Source of the DNA: DASQDT01 sp036380435
GTDB lineage: Bacteria > Acidobacteriota > Blastocatellia > Pyrinomonadales > Pyrinomonadaceae
DNA length: 6,573 nucleotides
NCBI GenBank assembly: GCA_036380435.1
Contig: DASVES010000047.1
Location: 1-6,573 of the forward strand
Direction: 5' to 3'
The notes below the pieces were generated by a model. The model ran no database searches. It saw only the letters and a list, made by a program, of their open reading frames with translations, and had not been told where the DNA came from. Below, in pieces: positions 1-6,071 of this stretch. Each line of letters starts with the position of its first letter. Position 1 is the stretch's first letter. The position numbers and the translations under genes were made by a program.

Positions 1-115
1 TGTCCGTGGTCAGTAGTCCGTTGTCAGTTGCATGTGTGGCCCGGCTTGACCCTTGCAATACAAGCGACGAGTTGCCGGACGAAAACAACGAACCACTGAC
101 TACTGGCCACGGACA
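1..115. repeat. Inverted-repeat element with 30-bp arms built of degenerate heptads
   Basis: Bases 1-30 and 86-115 are imperfect inverted copies of each other, with 25 of 30 positions matching by hand comparison, around a 55-base centre (31-85). Each arm reads as degenerate 7-base units of the form GTNGTCN, for example gtggtca, gtagtcc and gttgtca in the left arm. The element starts six bases after the stop of the beta-helix gene and begins at base 1, so it may extend out of the window. Transcribed, it could fold into a long hairpin and act as a 3' end or mRNA stabiliser for the operon, but no T-run is visible. Heptad intergenic repeats are known in other bacteria, such as the short tandem repeats of filamentous cyanobacteria. 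A MITE-like mobile origin is possible but unproven. Confidence 0.75.
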
Positions 116-120
116 GCTTT

Positions 121-1665
121 TCACTCTTCCGCGTTGTCGCCGCCCTCGACGAACGCGCCTTCTTCCACGTCCCACGCGCCCGAACGGTTGCCGCTCAAAT
201 CGCTTTCGTTGACGCGCGCCGCGCCGCCCGCCGCGACTCTAATGCCGGCCTCGCCGTTGTCTTTGACCTGACATCCGAGCACAGCGGCCAGCGAGCCGTC
301 GCCTATCGAGACGCCCGCGCCGGCGTTAAGCGTCACGCCGCATTCCTGAATCAAAGCCTGTCCGCCCTCGCGGATAAAAACGCCCGCGCCGCGGCCCTCG
401 TGAATCTGGCAGCGCAGGGCCGTCAGTTGGCCGAGCGTCTTCACGGCGACCTCGGCCGCGCGGTGTCCGTGGATGTCGCAAGCCTCAAGCGTGGCGTCGC
501 CGCCTCCGTGGACGAAGACGCCGGAGTTGTCGCCCTCGTAGATTCGACAGGCACGCGCCGAAAGCCTCGCGCCTTCGCTGACGCCGACGCCCGCCAGCCG
601 ATTCCCGTAAATCTCACACTCCTCCAGCACCCCGCGCCCTTCGCCCCACGACGCGACCCCGGCGTTCGCGCCGCCGTAAATTTTGCTGCGCCGCACGGCG
701 GGGTCGGCCCCCGCGGTGATGGCGACGCCGACGTTCGAGTGGCCGTGTATCTCACAGTCTTCGACGCTTCCGCGCGCGCCGTCGAAGAAGTAGAGGCCCG
801 AGTCGGCCCCGTCTGAAATCCGGCAGCGGCGAATCAGCGGCTCGGTGGAACGTCCGTGGACGGCGACGCATGAAAGCGTTTCTGACGTGATACGACAATC
901 TTCGAGCAGGAGTCGCCCCTGCTCGATGTCCACGGCGAAGACGCCCTCGCCACTCCCCGCGACCCCTTGAAGCGTCAGCCCCGCGACGCGCGCTTGAGCG
1001 CCGCGCATCCGTAGACAACTCGCCGCGGCGCTCCTGATGACGATCTTCTCCACGGGGCCGTCGCCGACAATCTCGACGTGCTCATCAATGATCACGCCCT
1101 CTTCATACACGCCGGGTCGGACGAGCAGGCGCGCGCCGGCCGCGGCGTTCTCAAGCGCCTCCCCGATACTCACGTAATCGCCGCTTCCGTCCGCCGCGAC
1201 GACGATGGGCGTGAGCGCTGAAGACGCGGCCGTGACGACGTGTGGCGTGTTCGTGGCGACTCGCGGCGCTGCGTCCGGCGCGGGCGTCGCCGTCGCGGCG
1301 TCTGCTTCCGCGCGGGCGACGGTTGGCGATTCAAGAGTCTTCAACTCGTCGTCCGAAACAACGCCGAGGGCCAGCGCCCACGAGTTGACCGCCCACGTGG
1401 CGGCCTCTTCGGTAATGGCGACGTGATCGCACAGCCGCCGGGCGAGACGCCCGAGCAGCGCCGCGCGCGGCGTGCCCCGTTGCGGCGTCAACAACTCGGC
1501 CGCGGCGTGTTCCTCGGCGGCGCTCGTGAGGGCGGAAATCTCGCGCCGATGCTCGCCGCAGTAATCGCGCAGCAACGCCTCACAGCGGCGCGGCTCTCCG
1601 GCCAGACCGCGACCGTGACGCGACACCAGCTCGACCAGCTTCAGGCGCGGCGCGTCATCCATCAT
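121..1665 (-). CDS. Protein with conserved helical N-terminal domain fused to a right-handed parallel beta-helix
   Basis: This is a 514-residue protein in two parts. Residues about 6-110 form a predicted all-helical domain with the pattern RHG-x-x-L, RRCE-x-LLRD-x-CG-x-HRREI, LARRL and SWALALG. The same domain starts the membrane-anchored protein at 4544-5428. After an Ala/Pro/Thr-rich linker (about 111-151) comes a beta-helix (about 152-506) of 23-residue rungs. Its entry segment (VVAADGSGDYVSIGEAL, then RPGVYEE) resembles the cap of pectin-lyase-like folds. Cysteines recur at the same rung position: 257, 281, 304, 350, 373, 396, 419, 442 and 465, with Ser at 327 and 488. No catalytic residues or signal peptide are apparent, so a cytosolic binding or scaffold role is more likely than a carbohydrate lyase. 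The chosen ATG (1665-1663) overlaps the PPK2 stop as ATGA, which suggests translational coupling. An AGGG lies 12 bases upstream, and a second ATG follows immediately. The in-frame start at 1806 would add 47 residues inside PPK2 and is unlikely. This is the last gene of the operon. The fold is secure; the function is unknown. Confidence 0.9.
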   Translation of the reverse strand: MMDDAPRLKLVELVSRHGRGLAGEPRRCEALLRDYCGEHRREISALTSAAEEHAAAELLTPQRGTPRAALLGRLARRLCDHVAITEEAATWAVNSWALALGVVSDDELKTLESPTVARAEADAATATPAPDAAPRVATNTPHVVTAASSALTPIVVAADGSGDYVSIGEALENAAAGARLLVRPGVYEEGVIIDEHVEIVGDGPVEKIVIRSAAASCLRMRGAQARVAGLTLQGVAGSGEGVFAVDIEQGRLLLEDCRITSETLSCVAVHGRSTEPLIRRCRISDGADSGLYFFDGARGSVEDCEIHGHSNVGVAITAGADPAVRRSKIYGGANAGVASWGEGRGVLEECEIYGNRLAGVGVSEGARLSARACRIYEGDNSGVFVHGGGDATLEACDIHGHRAAEVAVKTLGQLTALRCQIHEGRGAGVFIREGGQALIQECGVTLNAGAGVSIGDGSLAAVLGCQVKDNGEAGIRVAAGGAARVNESDLSGNRSGAWDVEEGAFVEGGDNAEE

Positions 1666-2501
1666 GGCGTCGTGCCGCCCTGGCGATACTCTTCGATGGC
1701 CTTCAACTCGCTCTCGCCCACTTCCTCCAGATGCTTGAGCCAGCGCGCCCTGTGGGGCCGGAGCGCACGGGCCAGCGCCTCGGCGATTGCCAGATTGCGG
1801 AACCACTTTTTGTTAGACGGGACGACGAACCACGGCGCGTCCTTCGTGCCGCACAGGCTGAGCGCGTCCTCGTAGGCGGCCGTGTAATCGTCCCAGTGCT
1901 CGCGCTCCTTCCAGTCGCCGACGGACAGCTTCCAGAACTTGGTCGAGTCCTGTTCGCGCTTGCGGAGCCGCTTCTCCTGTTCTTCGCGGCTGATGTGCAG
2001 GTAGAACTTGAGGATGATGGTGGACGCGTCAGCGAGCAAACGCTCGAAGTTGTTGATGTGTTCGTAGCGAGCGCGCCACGTCTTTTCGGGGACGAGCTTG
2101 TGGACGCGCGCGATGAGCACGTCTTCGTAGTGCGAGCGGTTGAAGATTTTGATGTGGCCGGCGGCGGGCGTCTGTGCGTGGACGCGCCAGAGGAAGTCGT
2201 GCGCCAGCTCCTGCTCGGTCGGCGCCTTGAACGAAGACACGTCGCAACCCTGCGAATTCAAAGGCCCCGTGACGCTCTTGATGGCGCCGTCCTTGCCGCT
2301 CGTGTCGCGGCCCTGCAACACGACGAGGACGCTTTTTCGACTGGCGGCGTAGAGAAGCTCCTGCAACTCGACAAGCTCTTCGATCAACTTGTCAGTCTTC
2401 TCTTCCGCCTCTTCGCGCTTCAGACCGCCCGTGTCGTCAGGGTCGAAATCACGTAGTTTGATCTTCTTGCGGCCCGGTTCGATGTGGTGTGCGTATGCCA
2501 T
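1662..2501 (-). CDS. PPK2-family polyphosphate kinase (polyphosphate:nucleotide phosphotransferase)
   Basis: PPK2 enzymes use inorganic polyphosphate to phosphorylate nucleoside mono- or diphosphates, or run in reverse, in the cytosol. This 279-residue protein has the family's P-loop at residues 64-72 (GRDTSGKDG). A Walker B-like segment lies at 117-129, including NRSHYED at 121-127. A basic lid runs about 177-206 (KRLRKREQD, then DWKEREHWDDY), followed by the APWFVVPSNKKWFRNL segment at 222-237. Length is normal for a single-domain PPK2. The P-loop resembles the class III type, which can act on both AMP and ADP, but class and direction cannot be fixed by eye. The ATG follows the PP2C stop by two bases. 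Its likely ribosome site AAGGA (2513-2517) lies inside the end of the PP2C gene. The stop overlaps the next start as ATGA. Its place inside a vWA-PP2C operon, where a protein kinase would be expected, is unusual and suggests a signalling role rather than housekeeping polyphosphate metabolism. Confidence 0.95.
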   Translation of the reverse strand: MAYAHHIEPGRKKIKLRDFDPDDTGGLKREEAEEKTDKLIEELVELQELLYAASRKSVLVVLQGRDTSGKDGAIKSVTGPLNSQGCDVSSFKAPTEQELAHDFLWRVHAQTPAAGHIKIFNRSHYEDVLIARVHKLVPEKTWRARYEHINNFERLLADASTIILKFYLHISREEQEKRLRKREQDSTKFWKLSVGDWKEREHWDDYTAAYEDALSLCGTKDAPWFVVPSNKKWFRNLAIAEALARALRPHRARWLKHLEEVGESELKAIEEYRQGGTTP

Positions 2502-2503
2502 GC

Positions 2504-3532
2504 TTACGTTTTTCCTTCGGCGGGCGCTCCGCTCGGGGCGTTCGCGGCTTGGGCCTTTGGCGACGCCGACGCCGCTTGCGTCTCATCGACCGCGGCCGAC
2601 GCCGTCTCCTTTTGCTCGGGCGCCGCCGGCACGCCTTCGACCGTGAGGGGAAGCTTTTGCAGGGCGTCCATGCGACAGACGACGGACACCGTGGTGTCGT
2701 CGCCGCTGCCCGTGCGGGTCGCCTCTTCGAGCCATCCCTTGAGGCTCGCGTTGACGGAGTCGAGGCCGTCGGCTCGCATCATCTCAAGGAGGTCAGCGCC
2801 GACTTTGAGAAAGCCCGCTTCGTCGGAGAACGAGTTGGCGTAGCCGTCGGTCGAGAGCAGGATGAGCGCGGGGCGCTCGTTGGTGAGCGGTTGCAGGCGT
2901 GAGCGAAAATTCTTCTCGGCGTCGGGCGTACACAGCGAAGTGGTCTCGTTGGCGAAGAGGCGCGAGTCGCCGGGCAGGGCTTTAGTGACCTCGCCCGATT
3001 CGGAGACGGTGATGATTTCGCCGTCGCCGAGTTGCAGGTAGAGGATGAACGACTCTTCGACGGCCACCGTCAACGAAGTCGCGCCGTAGGCGATGAGCGG
3101 GTTGTCTTCGACGAGCCGGCGCGCGCGCGCGTCGTCCTTCTTCTCCAGCGTGTCGAGTTCTTCCGCTGTGAAGGGCCGCGTCTTGAGATCGGCCTCGACC
3201 GCCTCGCGCCAACGGCGGACGAACTCCGCGGGCACGCGTTCCTTCAACTCGCCCTCCATCCCGGAGAGGTCGAGCGGGCCGCGCCGCTCGTCGAGAAATT
3301 CGCCGACGAGTTGCGCGGCCCGCCGAACGGCGAAGCGCGAGCCGCGGTCGCTGCGGAAGCACTTGTCGCTCCCGTGCCCGTCGGACACGGAGACGACGAG
3401 CGGCAGCTCCCGGCCCGACTCACGCACCTGAAAGATGGCGTCCTGATTCGGAATGCCGGCGCGCAGGTGCGACGCGCCGGGCACGGTCTCGCCGATGACC
3501 CGCCACTCGGGCCGACTCTGTGTATCAGTCAT
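2504..3532 (-). CDS. PP2C-family Ser/Thr protein phosphatase
   Basis: This is a metal-dependent phosphoserine/phosphothreonine phosphatase of 342 residues, predicted cytosolic. The PP2C metal-binding motifs are present in order: NQD (D31), SDGHGSD (D51 and G52), GATSLTVAV (150-158), LGDGEI (D170), LLSTDGYANS (D229) and SGDDTTV (D278 and D279). The set is complete, so the enzyme should be active. An insertion of about 60 charged residues (about 85-145) separates the second and third motifs. The end (about 300-342) is an Ala/Pro/Glu-rich tail, probably disordered. The start is supported by GGAG eight bases upstream, directly after the stop of the vWA gene 12 bases away. vWA-PP2C gene pairs are typical of TerY-P type triads, where the phosphatase counteracts a Ser/Thr kinase. 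No kinase is visible here, so its substrate may be encoded elsewhere or be one of the operon partners. Confidence 0.95.
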   Translation of the reverse strand: MTDTQSRPEWRVIGETVPGASHLRAGIPNQDAIFQVRESGRELPLVVSVSDGHGSDKCFRSDRGSRFAVRRAAQLVGEFLDERRGPLDLSGMEGELKERVPAEFVRRWREAVEADLKTRPFTAEELDTLEKKDDARARRLVEDNPLIAYGATSLTVAVEESFILYLQLGDGEIITVSESGEVTKALPGDSRLFANETTSLCTPDAEKNFRSRLQPLTNERPALILLSTDGYANSFSDEAGFLKVGADLLEMMRADGLDSVNASLKGWLEEATRTGSGDDTTVSVVCRMDALQKLPLTVEGVPAAPEQKETASAAVDETQAASASPKAQAANAPSGAPAEGKT

Positions 3533-3544
3533 GCGCTCGGCTCC

Positions 3545-4315
3545 TTACCAGACGTCGTCGATGGTCTTCTGGTTATCCGCGTCGGTGTCGGCCGGCGTCT
3601 GAGCGCCGCCCGGCGCGGCGGCGGCCTGTGCGCTGGGTGTCGCGGCCACGGGGATGGGCACGCTCGGCGGGGGAGTGGCCGCCCCCACGGGCGTGTCCGC
3701 GCCGGCGGCGGGCGAGGAGGCCGACTTGAGCACGGCCGTCGAGGCCCACTTGATGTGCTTGACGAGCGCCTCGGGGCTGTTGGCCGCCAGCGGCTTCAGC
3801 TCCGAGTTGCCGATGAACTCCTGCAAGACTTCGTCGTTGGCGTCGCGCCCGATGGAGATGGCGATACGCACGGCCTTCTTGCCCCACGGTTCATTCAACA
3901 GCGCCTTGAGTCCGGCGTCGTAGTCGTCGGTCGGCTGTCCGTCGGAGATGAGCACGAGGACGGGCGGCAGGGCGCGCTCGCTCATCGGCGGCATCTTGAG
4001 TTGTTCGGCGACGAGTTGCAGAGCCTTGCCCATGTCGGTCTCGCCGTCGGCCACGAGGTCAGTCCACGCGAAGTCGGCCACGGGCGTGGGCTGCGACAGA
4101 TGCCACTGCGCGCCGTTGGAAAACTTGACGGCGCGCACCAGGACCTGCGCGTTCGGGTTGTCCTCGGCCACCTTACGCATGTGCGGGATGGCCTCGCGGA
4201 TGGCGGTGTTGAGCGCCTGAATTTTTCCGTCCTGCTCCATCGAGCCGGAGCTGTCGGCGATCCAGATGAAGTGAAGCGGCCTCGATGCGAGTTCGCCGCC
4301 GGGTCGTCTGCTCAT
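3545..4315 (-). CDS. TerY-like von Willebrand factor A domain protein
   Basis: This is a 256-residue single-domain vWA protein resembling TerY of tellurium-resistance-linked systems (COG4245 type). The metal-ion-dependent adhesion site is complete: DSSGS (D21, S23, S25), GETDMG (T93) and LISDGQPTDDYD (D125), so it should bind a divalent metal and a protein ligand. The domain ends near residue 195. It is followed by a 55-60 residue Pro/Ala-rich, probably disordered tail that closes with the acidic-aromatic sequence TIDDVW. There is no signal peptide or membrane segment, so it is cytosolic. The ATG at 4315 was chosen because AAAGGAG lies eight bases before it and the TerY-like sequence starts right after; an ATG 14 codons upstream precedes this ribosome site. 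It is the first gene of the four-gene operon. In TerY-P triads the vWA protein is thought to scaffold the kinase and phosphatase. It differs from typical TerY mainly in the long tail. Confidence 0.93.
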   Translation of the reverse strand: MSRRPGGELASRPLHFIWIADSSGSMEQDGKIQALNTAIREAIPHMRKVAEDNPNAQVLVRAVKFSNGAQWHLSQPTPVADFAWTDLVADGETDMGKALQLVAEQLKMPPMSERALPPVLVLISDGQPTDDYDAGLKALLNEPWGKKAVRIAISIGRDANDEVLQEFIGNSELKPLAANSPEALVKHIKWASTAVLKSASSPAAGADTPVGAATPPPSVPIPVAATPSAQAAAAPGGAQTPADTDADNQKTIDDVW

Positions 4316-4323
4316 AGTCTTTT

Positions 4324-4328
4324 CTCCT
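4324..4328 (-). promoter_or_regulatory. Ribosome binding site deciding the start of the vWA gene
   Basis: The minus strand reads AAAGGAGAAAAGACT and then ATG, placing AGGAG eight bases before the ATG at 4315. This is the strongest ribosome site in the window. It fixes the start downstream of the ATG at 4357, which would place this site inside the coding region. Confidence 0.8.
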
Positions 4329-4414
4329 TTTATCTTCTCGTTATTGTCTCGTCTCAAATCTGACGGAAACTAACTGCGCCGTCCGAGTCCGTGCCCGACT
4401 CCGCGGCGCGACCT

Positions 4415-4429
4415 TCGGCCGACGGCCGA
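4415..4429 (-). repeat. Small perfect hairpin in the leader of the vWA operon
   Basis: Bases 4415-4420 (tcggcc) and 4424-4429 (ggccga) form a perfect six-base stem with a three-base loop. A second stem, GAGTC/GACTC with a seven-base loop, lies at 4385-4401. Both sit in the GC-rich gap between the membrane-anchored gene and the vWA gene. Neither is followed by a T-run on the minus strand, so they are not classical terminators. They may simply reflect high GC content. Confidence 0.35.
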
Positions 4430-4496
4430 CCGCGGCGGCGACGGGCCGCGCGCGACGGGCGCGGCGCACCTATTTCGTGAAAGGGGAATCGGAAAC

Positions 4497-4505
4497 AATA
4501 TACCA
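4497..4505 (-). promoter_or_regulatory. Possible extended -10 promoter for the vWA-PP2C-PPK2-beta-helix operon
   Basis: On the minus strand the sequence TGGTATATT fits an extended -10 element (TGn followed by TATATT, five of six matches to TATAAT). It is one of the few AT-rich spots in the 228-bp gap upstream of the vWA gene. No convincing -35 lies 16-18 bases upstream. It would give a leader of about 175 bases, GC-rich and containing small hairpins, including stems at 4415-4429 and 4385-4401. Called from a consensus match only. Confidence 0.3.
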
Positions 4506-4543
4506 GACCGACGGCGCGCGCCCTCCTCTTCACGTCGTCGTCT

Positions 4544-5428
4544 TCACGGCGACATCGCCGGCGGCGTCTCGTTGACCCTGCGCTGTTGTTCTTCGCGCAG
4601 GACGGAGACGACGAAGGGCACGCCCAGAAACAGCGCCACCGACAGCAGCACCAACAGGAGGCAGCCGATGGTGCAGCCGCGCAACGACCGGCCGCGCCTT
4701 CGCCGCGCGTGGGGATCGGGCGACGCGCCGCGCGGCGGAGCTTGCTGCTGCTGCTGCTGGGCCATGCCCGTCTGCGACGGAGCATTCGAGCGCGGCCCCG
4801 AGCGCACAACCCAATTACTAAACGGCCCGCGTCCCGCGCGCTGCCGCTGCGGCGGCGGTGGCGCCGGCAGCGGTGGCAACGGCGACGTTCGTCTGCCCGC
4901 CTGTCGTGTGGCGGGCGGGGGCGGCGCAGTCTGTGAAGTCTGTGAAGTCTGTGGCGTCGGCCGCGCGACGTGCGGCTGTCGCGACTGTGTCGCGACGGGA
5001 GGCGTTGCGCGCGCGGGTTCGCCGGCAGTCTTCTCCGCGTCGTCTTCGCCGAATGTCGGAGGCGGGGGCGGGGCGGCGGCTTTAACCGTTTGCCTTTGCC
5101 TGTCCTGCAACTCGGCGTCCGTGACCACGCCGAGCGCCAGCGCCCAGGAGTCCACGGCCCAGCGCGCGGCCTCCGCGGTCAGGGCGAGTTGCTCTTCCAG
5201 ACGCCGCGCCAGACGCGCCAGCAGCAGCCCACGAGGCATCGAGCCTTGCGCCGCCAGCAGGTCGAGCGGCACGTGCTGCTTGAGCGCGCTGATGAGGATG
5301 TTGATCTCCCGCCGGTGCGCCCCGCACAGGTCGCGGAGCAGGCCCTCGCACCGACGCGCGTCGCTGCACAGGCCGGGGCCGTGCCGGGCGACGAGGTCGC
5401 GGAGCGTCTGGCGCGGCACGTCACTCAT
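4544..5428 (-). CDS. Membrane-anchored protein with conserved helical N-terminal domain and Pro/Gln-rich linker
   Basis: This 294-residue protein has three parts. Residues about 6-108 are the helical domain also found in the beta-helix protein of this window (RHGPGL, RRCEGLLRDLCG-x-HRREI, LLLARLARRL, SWALALGVV). By hand alignment about 60 of 103 positions are identical with no gaps. Residues about 115-245 form a low-complexity linker rich in Pro, Ala, Gln and Arg, with proline runs, a QTS repeat near 160-167 and six glutamines at 224-229. A basic patch (RRRRGR, 242-247) precedes one hydrophobic segment at about 252-276, then a short tail of about 18 residues. This arrangement predicts a tail-anchored inner-membrane protein with its N-terminal domain in the cytoplasm. 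It lacks any enzymatic motif. The upstream ribosome site is weak; with only 13 bases after the DUF2905-type stop, co-translation with that gene is plausible. The likely role is a membrane recruiter or adaptor for proteins with the same domain, which is inference. Confidence 0.88.
   Translation of the reverse strand: MSDVPRQTLRDLVARHGPGLCSDARRCEGLLRDLCGAHRREINILISALKQHVPLDLLAAQGSMPRGLLLARLARRLEEQLALTAEAARWAVDSWALALGVVTDAELQDRQRQTVKAAAPPPPPTFGEDDAEKTAGEPARATPPVATQSRQPHVARPTPQTSQTSQTAPPPPATRQAGRRTSPLPPLPAPPPPQRQRAGRGPFSNWVVRSGPRSNAPSQTGMAQQQQQQAPPRGASPDPHARRRRGRSLRGCTIGCLLLVLLSVALFLGVPFVVSVLREEQQRRVNETPPAMSP
4742..4759 (-). repeat. CAG/CAA trinucleotide run encoding six glutamines
   Basis: Five CTG units preceded by TTG on the plus strand encode a Gln6 run in the linker of the membrane-anchored protein. 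A change in unit number would alter linker length without a frameshift. Confidence 0.8.
4929..4953 (-). repeat. Tandem 9-base repeat in the linker of the membrane-anchored protein
   Basis: The unit gtctgtgaa occurs twice in tandem on the plus strand, followed by a partial third copy (gtctgtg). On the minus strand it encodes alternating Gln-Thr-Ser residues. Because the unit is a multiple of three, slippage would only lengthen or shorten the disordered linker. Confidence 0.8.
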
Positions 5429-5441
5429 GCGCGTTTCAGTT

Positions 5442-5666
5442 TCATCCGAACAGCCAGCCCAACAGCGTTAGCAACACACTCAGGACGATGGAAAGCAGCA
5501 GCATGGAAGTGACGGGGATGAACACCCTCGTATTCCTGCCGCTGTAGCGAACGTCTCCGGGAAGACGGCCAAACTTTGAAAGACGCCCGCCGAAGGCCAA
5601 CAGCCCCAACAGCGCCAGACCGACACCCGCCACGACGGCGACGATCACCAGACTTGATCCGAACAA
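5442..5666 (-). CDS. DUF2905-type small two-helix membrane protein
   Basis: This is a 74-residue protein with two hydrophobic segments (about 5-26 and 48-72) joined by a loop containing FGRLPGDVR (32-40). A GRLPGD loop followed by a short basic stretch and a second helix is the hallmark of the DUF2905 family, a short inner-membrane protein of unknown function. The start is not certain. An ATG at 5762 would add a 32-residue hydrophilic N-terminus untypical of the family. A TTG at 5666 gives the usual length and lies nine bases after GAGGAG, so it is preferred. A GTG at 5687 is a further option. The gene precedes the membrane-anchored protein by 13 bases and is probably co-transcribed with it. 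A functional link to the downstream signalling genes is unproven. Confidence 0.8.
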   Translation of the reverse strand: MFGSSLVIVAVVAGVGLALLGLLAFGGRLSKFGRLPGDVRYSGRNTRVFIPVTSMLLLSIVLSVLLTLLGWLFG

Positions 5667-5893
5667 GATAAGACACTCCTCGTACACATAGATTTGCCCC
5701 GGCCACGGAAGGCAACCGCTGAGCCAGATGCATGAAGTCGCCGCTTCTGTCCGGCGCCGCACACCCGTCAGCCAGCCGCGCGGCCCGATTTCGTGGCCGA
5801 TTCGCGTGAAGGCCGTCAGCCTCGCTCCTCGTCCCCAATCGAAGCCGGCGCAGTAGACATACTGAAACGGTACAGGCCGCGCCCGTAGTCCAG

Positions 5894-5918
5894 ACCTCGG
5901 TTTGTCTCAAACCTCGGT
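5894..5918. repeat. Paired 8-bp direct repeat with embedded inverted repeat (possible operator)
   Basis: ACCTCGGT occurs at 5894-5901 and again at 5911-5918, nine bases apart. Nested inside is a perfect inverted repeat, GGTTTG (5899-5904) and CAAACC (5908-5913), with a three-base loop. It lies in the divergent intergenic region about 230 bases from either gene start. A regulator site is possible, but nothing ties it to a known protein. Confidence 0.4.
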
Positions 5919-6071
5919 CGATGTGAGCGATTGTGGCCCGGCGTCTTTCGCAGGCGCGGGAGGGCCGCGCCGGGGAGTCTTATCTTGTCGTTCACACAGC
6001 CTCCCTTGGCCGGCGCGCAGCGTACTTTTCGCCCCCCTCAGTCATCTATAAATGTACAGGCTCGACGAGTC

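Noticed and set aside
152..1665. The beta-helix protein as a secreted pectinesterase or lyase
   Set aside because: The entry segment resembles that fold, but there is no signal peptide, the N-terminus is an intracellular-type helical domain, and no catalytic Asp/Arg set is recognisable in the rungs.
1663..1806. Longer N-terminus for the beta-helix protein starting at 1806
   Set aside because: The extra 47 residues are Arg/Gly/Ala-rich, lie wholly inside PPK2, and precede the point where similarity to the second protein with the helical domain begins. The ATGA overlap gives a better start.
1731..2456. A 241-codon open frame on the plus strand opposite PPK2
   Set aside because: It is antisense to a complete PPK2 with an intact P-loop and lid, and shows only low-complexity Val/Asp/Arg-rich sequence of the kind antisense frames give.
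3032..4363. A 443-codon open frame on the plus strand opposite the vWA and PP2C genes
   Set aside because: It is the antisense shadow of two genes with complete PP2C and vWA motifs; G/C-biased codons leave few stops on the other strand. Its translation shows no domain pattern.
4354..4809. A 151-codon minus-strand frame bridging the gap upstream of the vWA gene
   Set aside because: It is a Ser/Arg/Ala-rich shadow overlapping the end of the membrane-anchored gene in another frame, with no hydrophobic or domain structure.
5425..5910. A 161-codon minus-strand frame across the intergenic region and the DUF2905-type gene
   Set aside because: It overlaps the DUF2905-type gene in another frame and shows no family pattern; the GRLPGD loop and two helices in the neighbouring frame are far better evidence.
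5663..5988. A 12-base inverted match (gtcttatcttgt) between the DUF2905-type start region and 5977-5988
   Set aside because: About one 12-base inverted match is expected by chance in a window this size, and nothing else in the flanks is symmetric.
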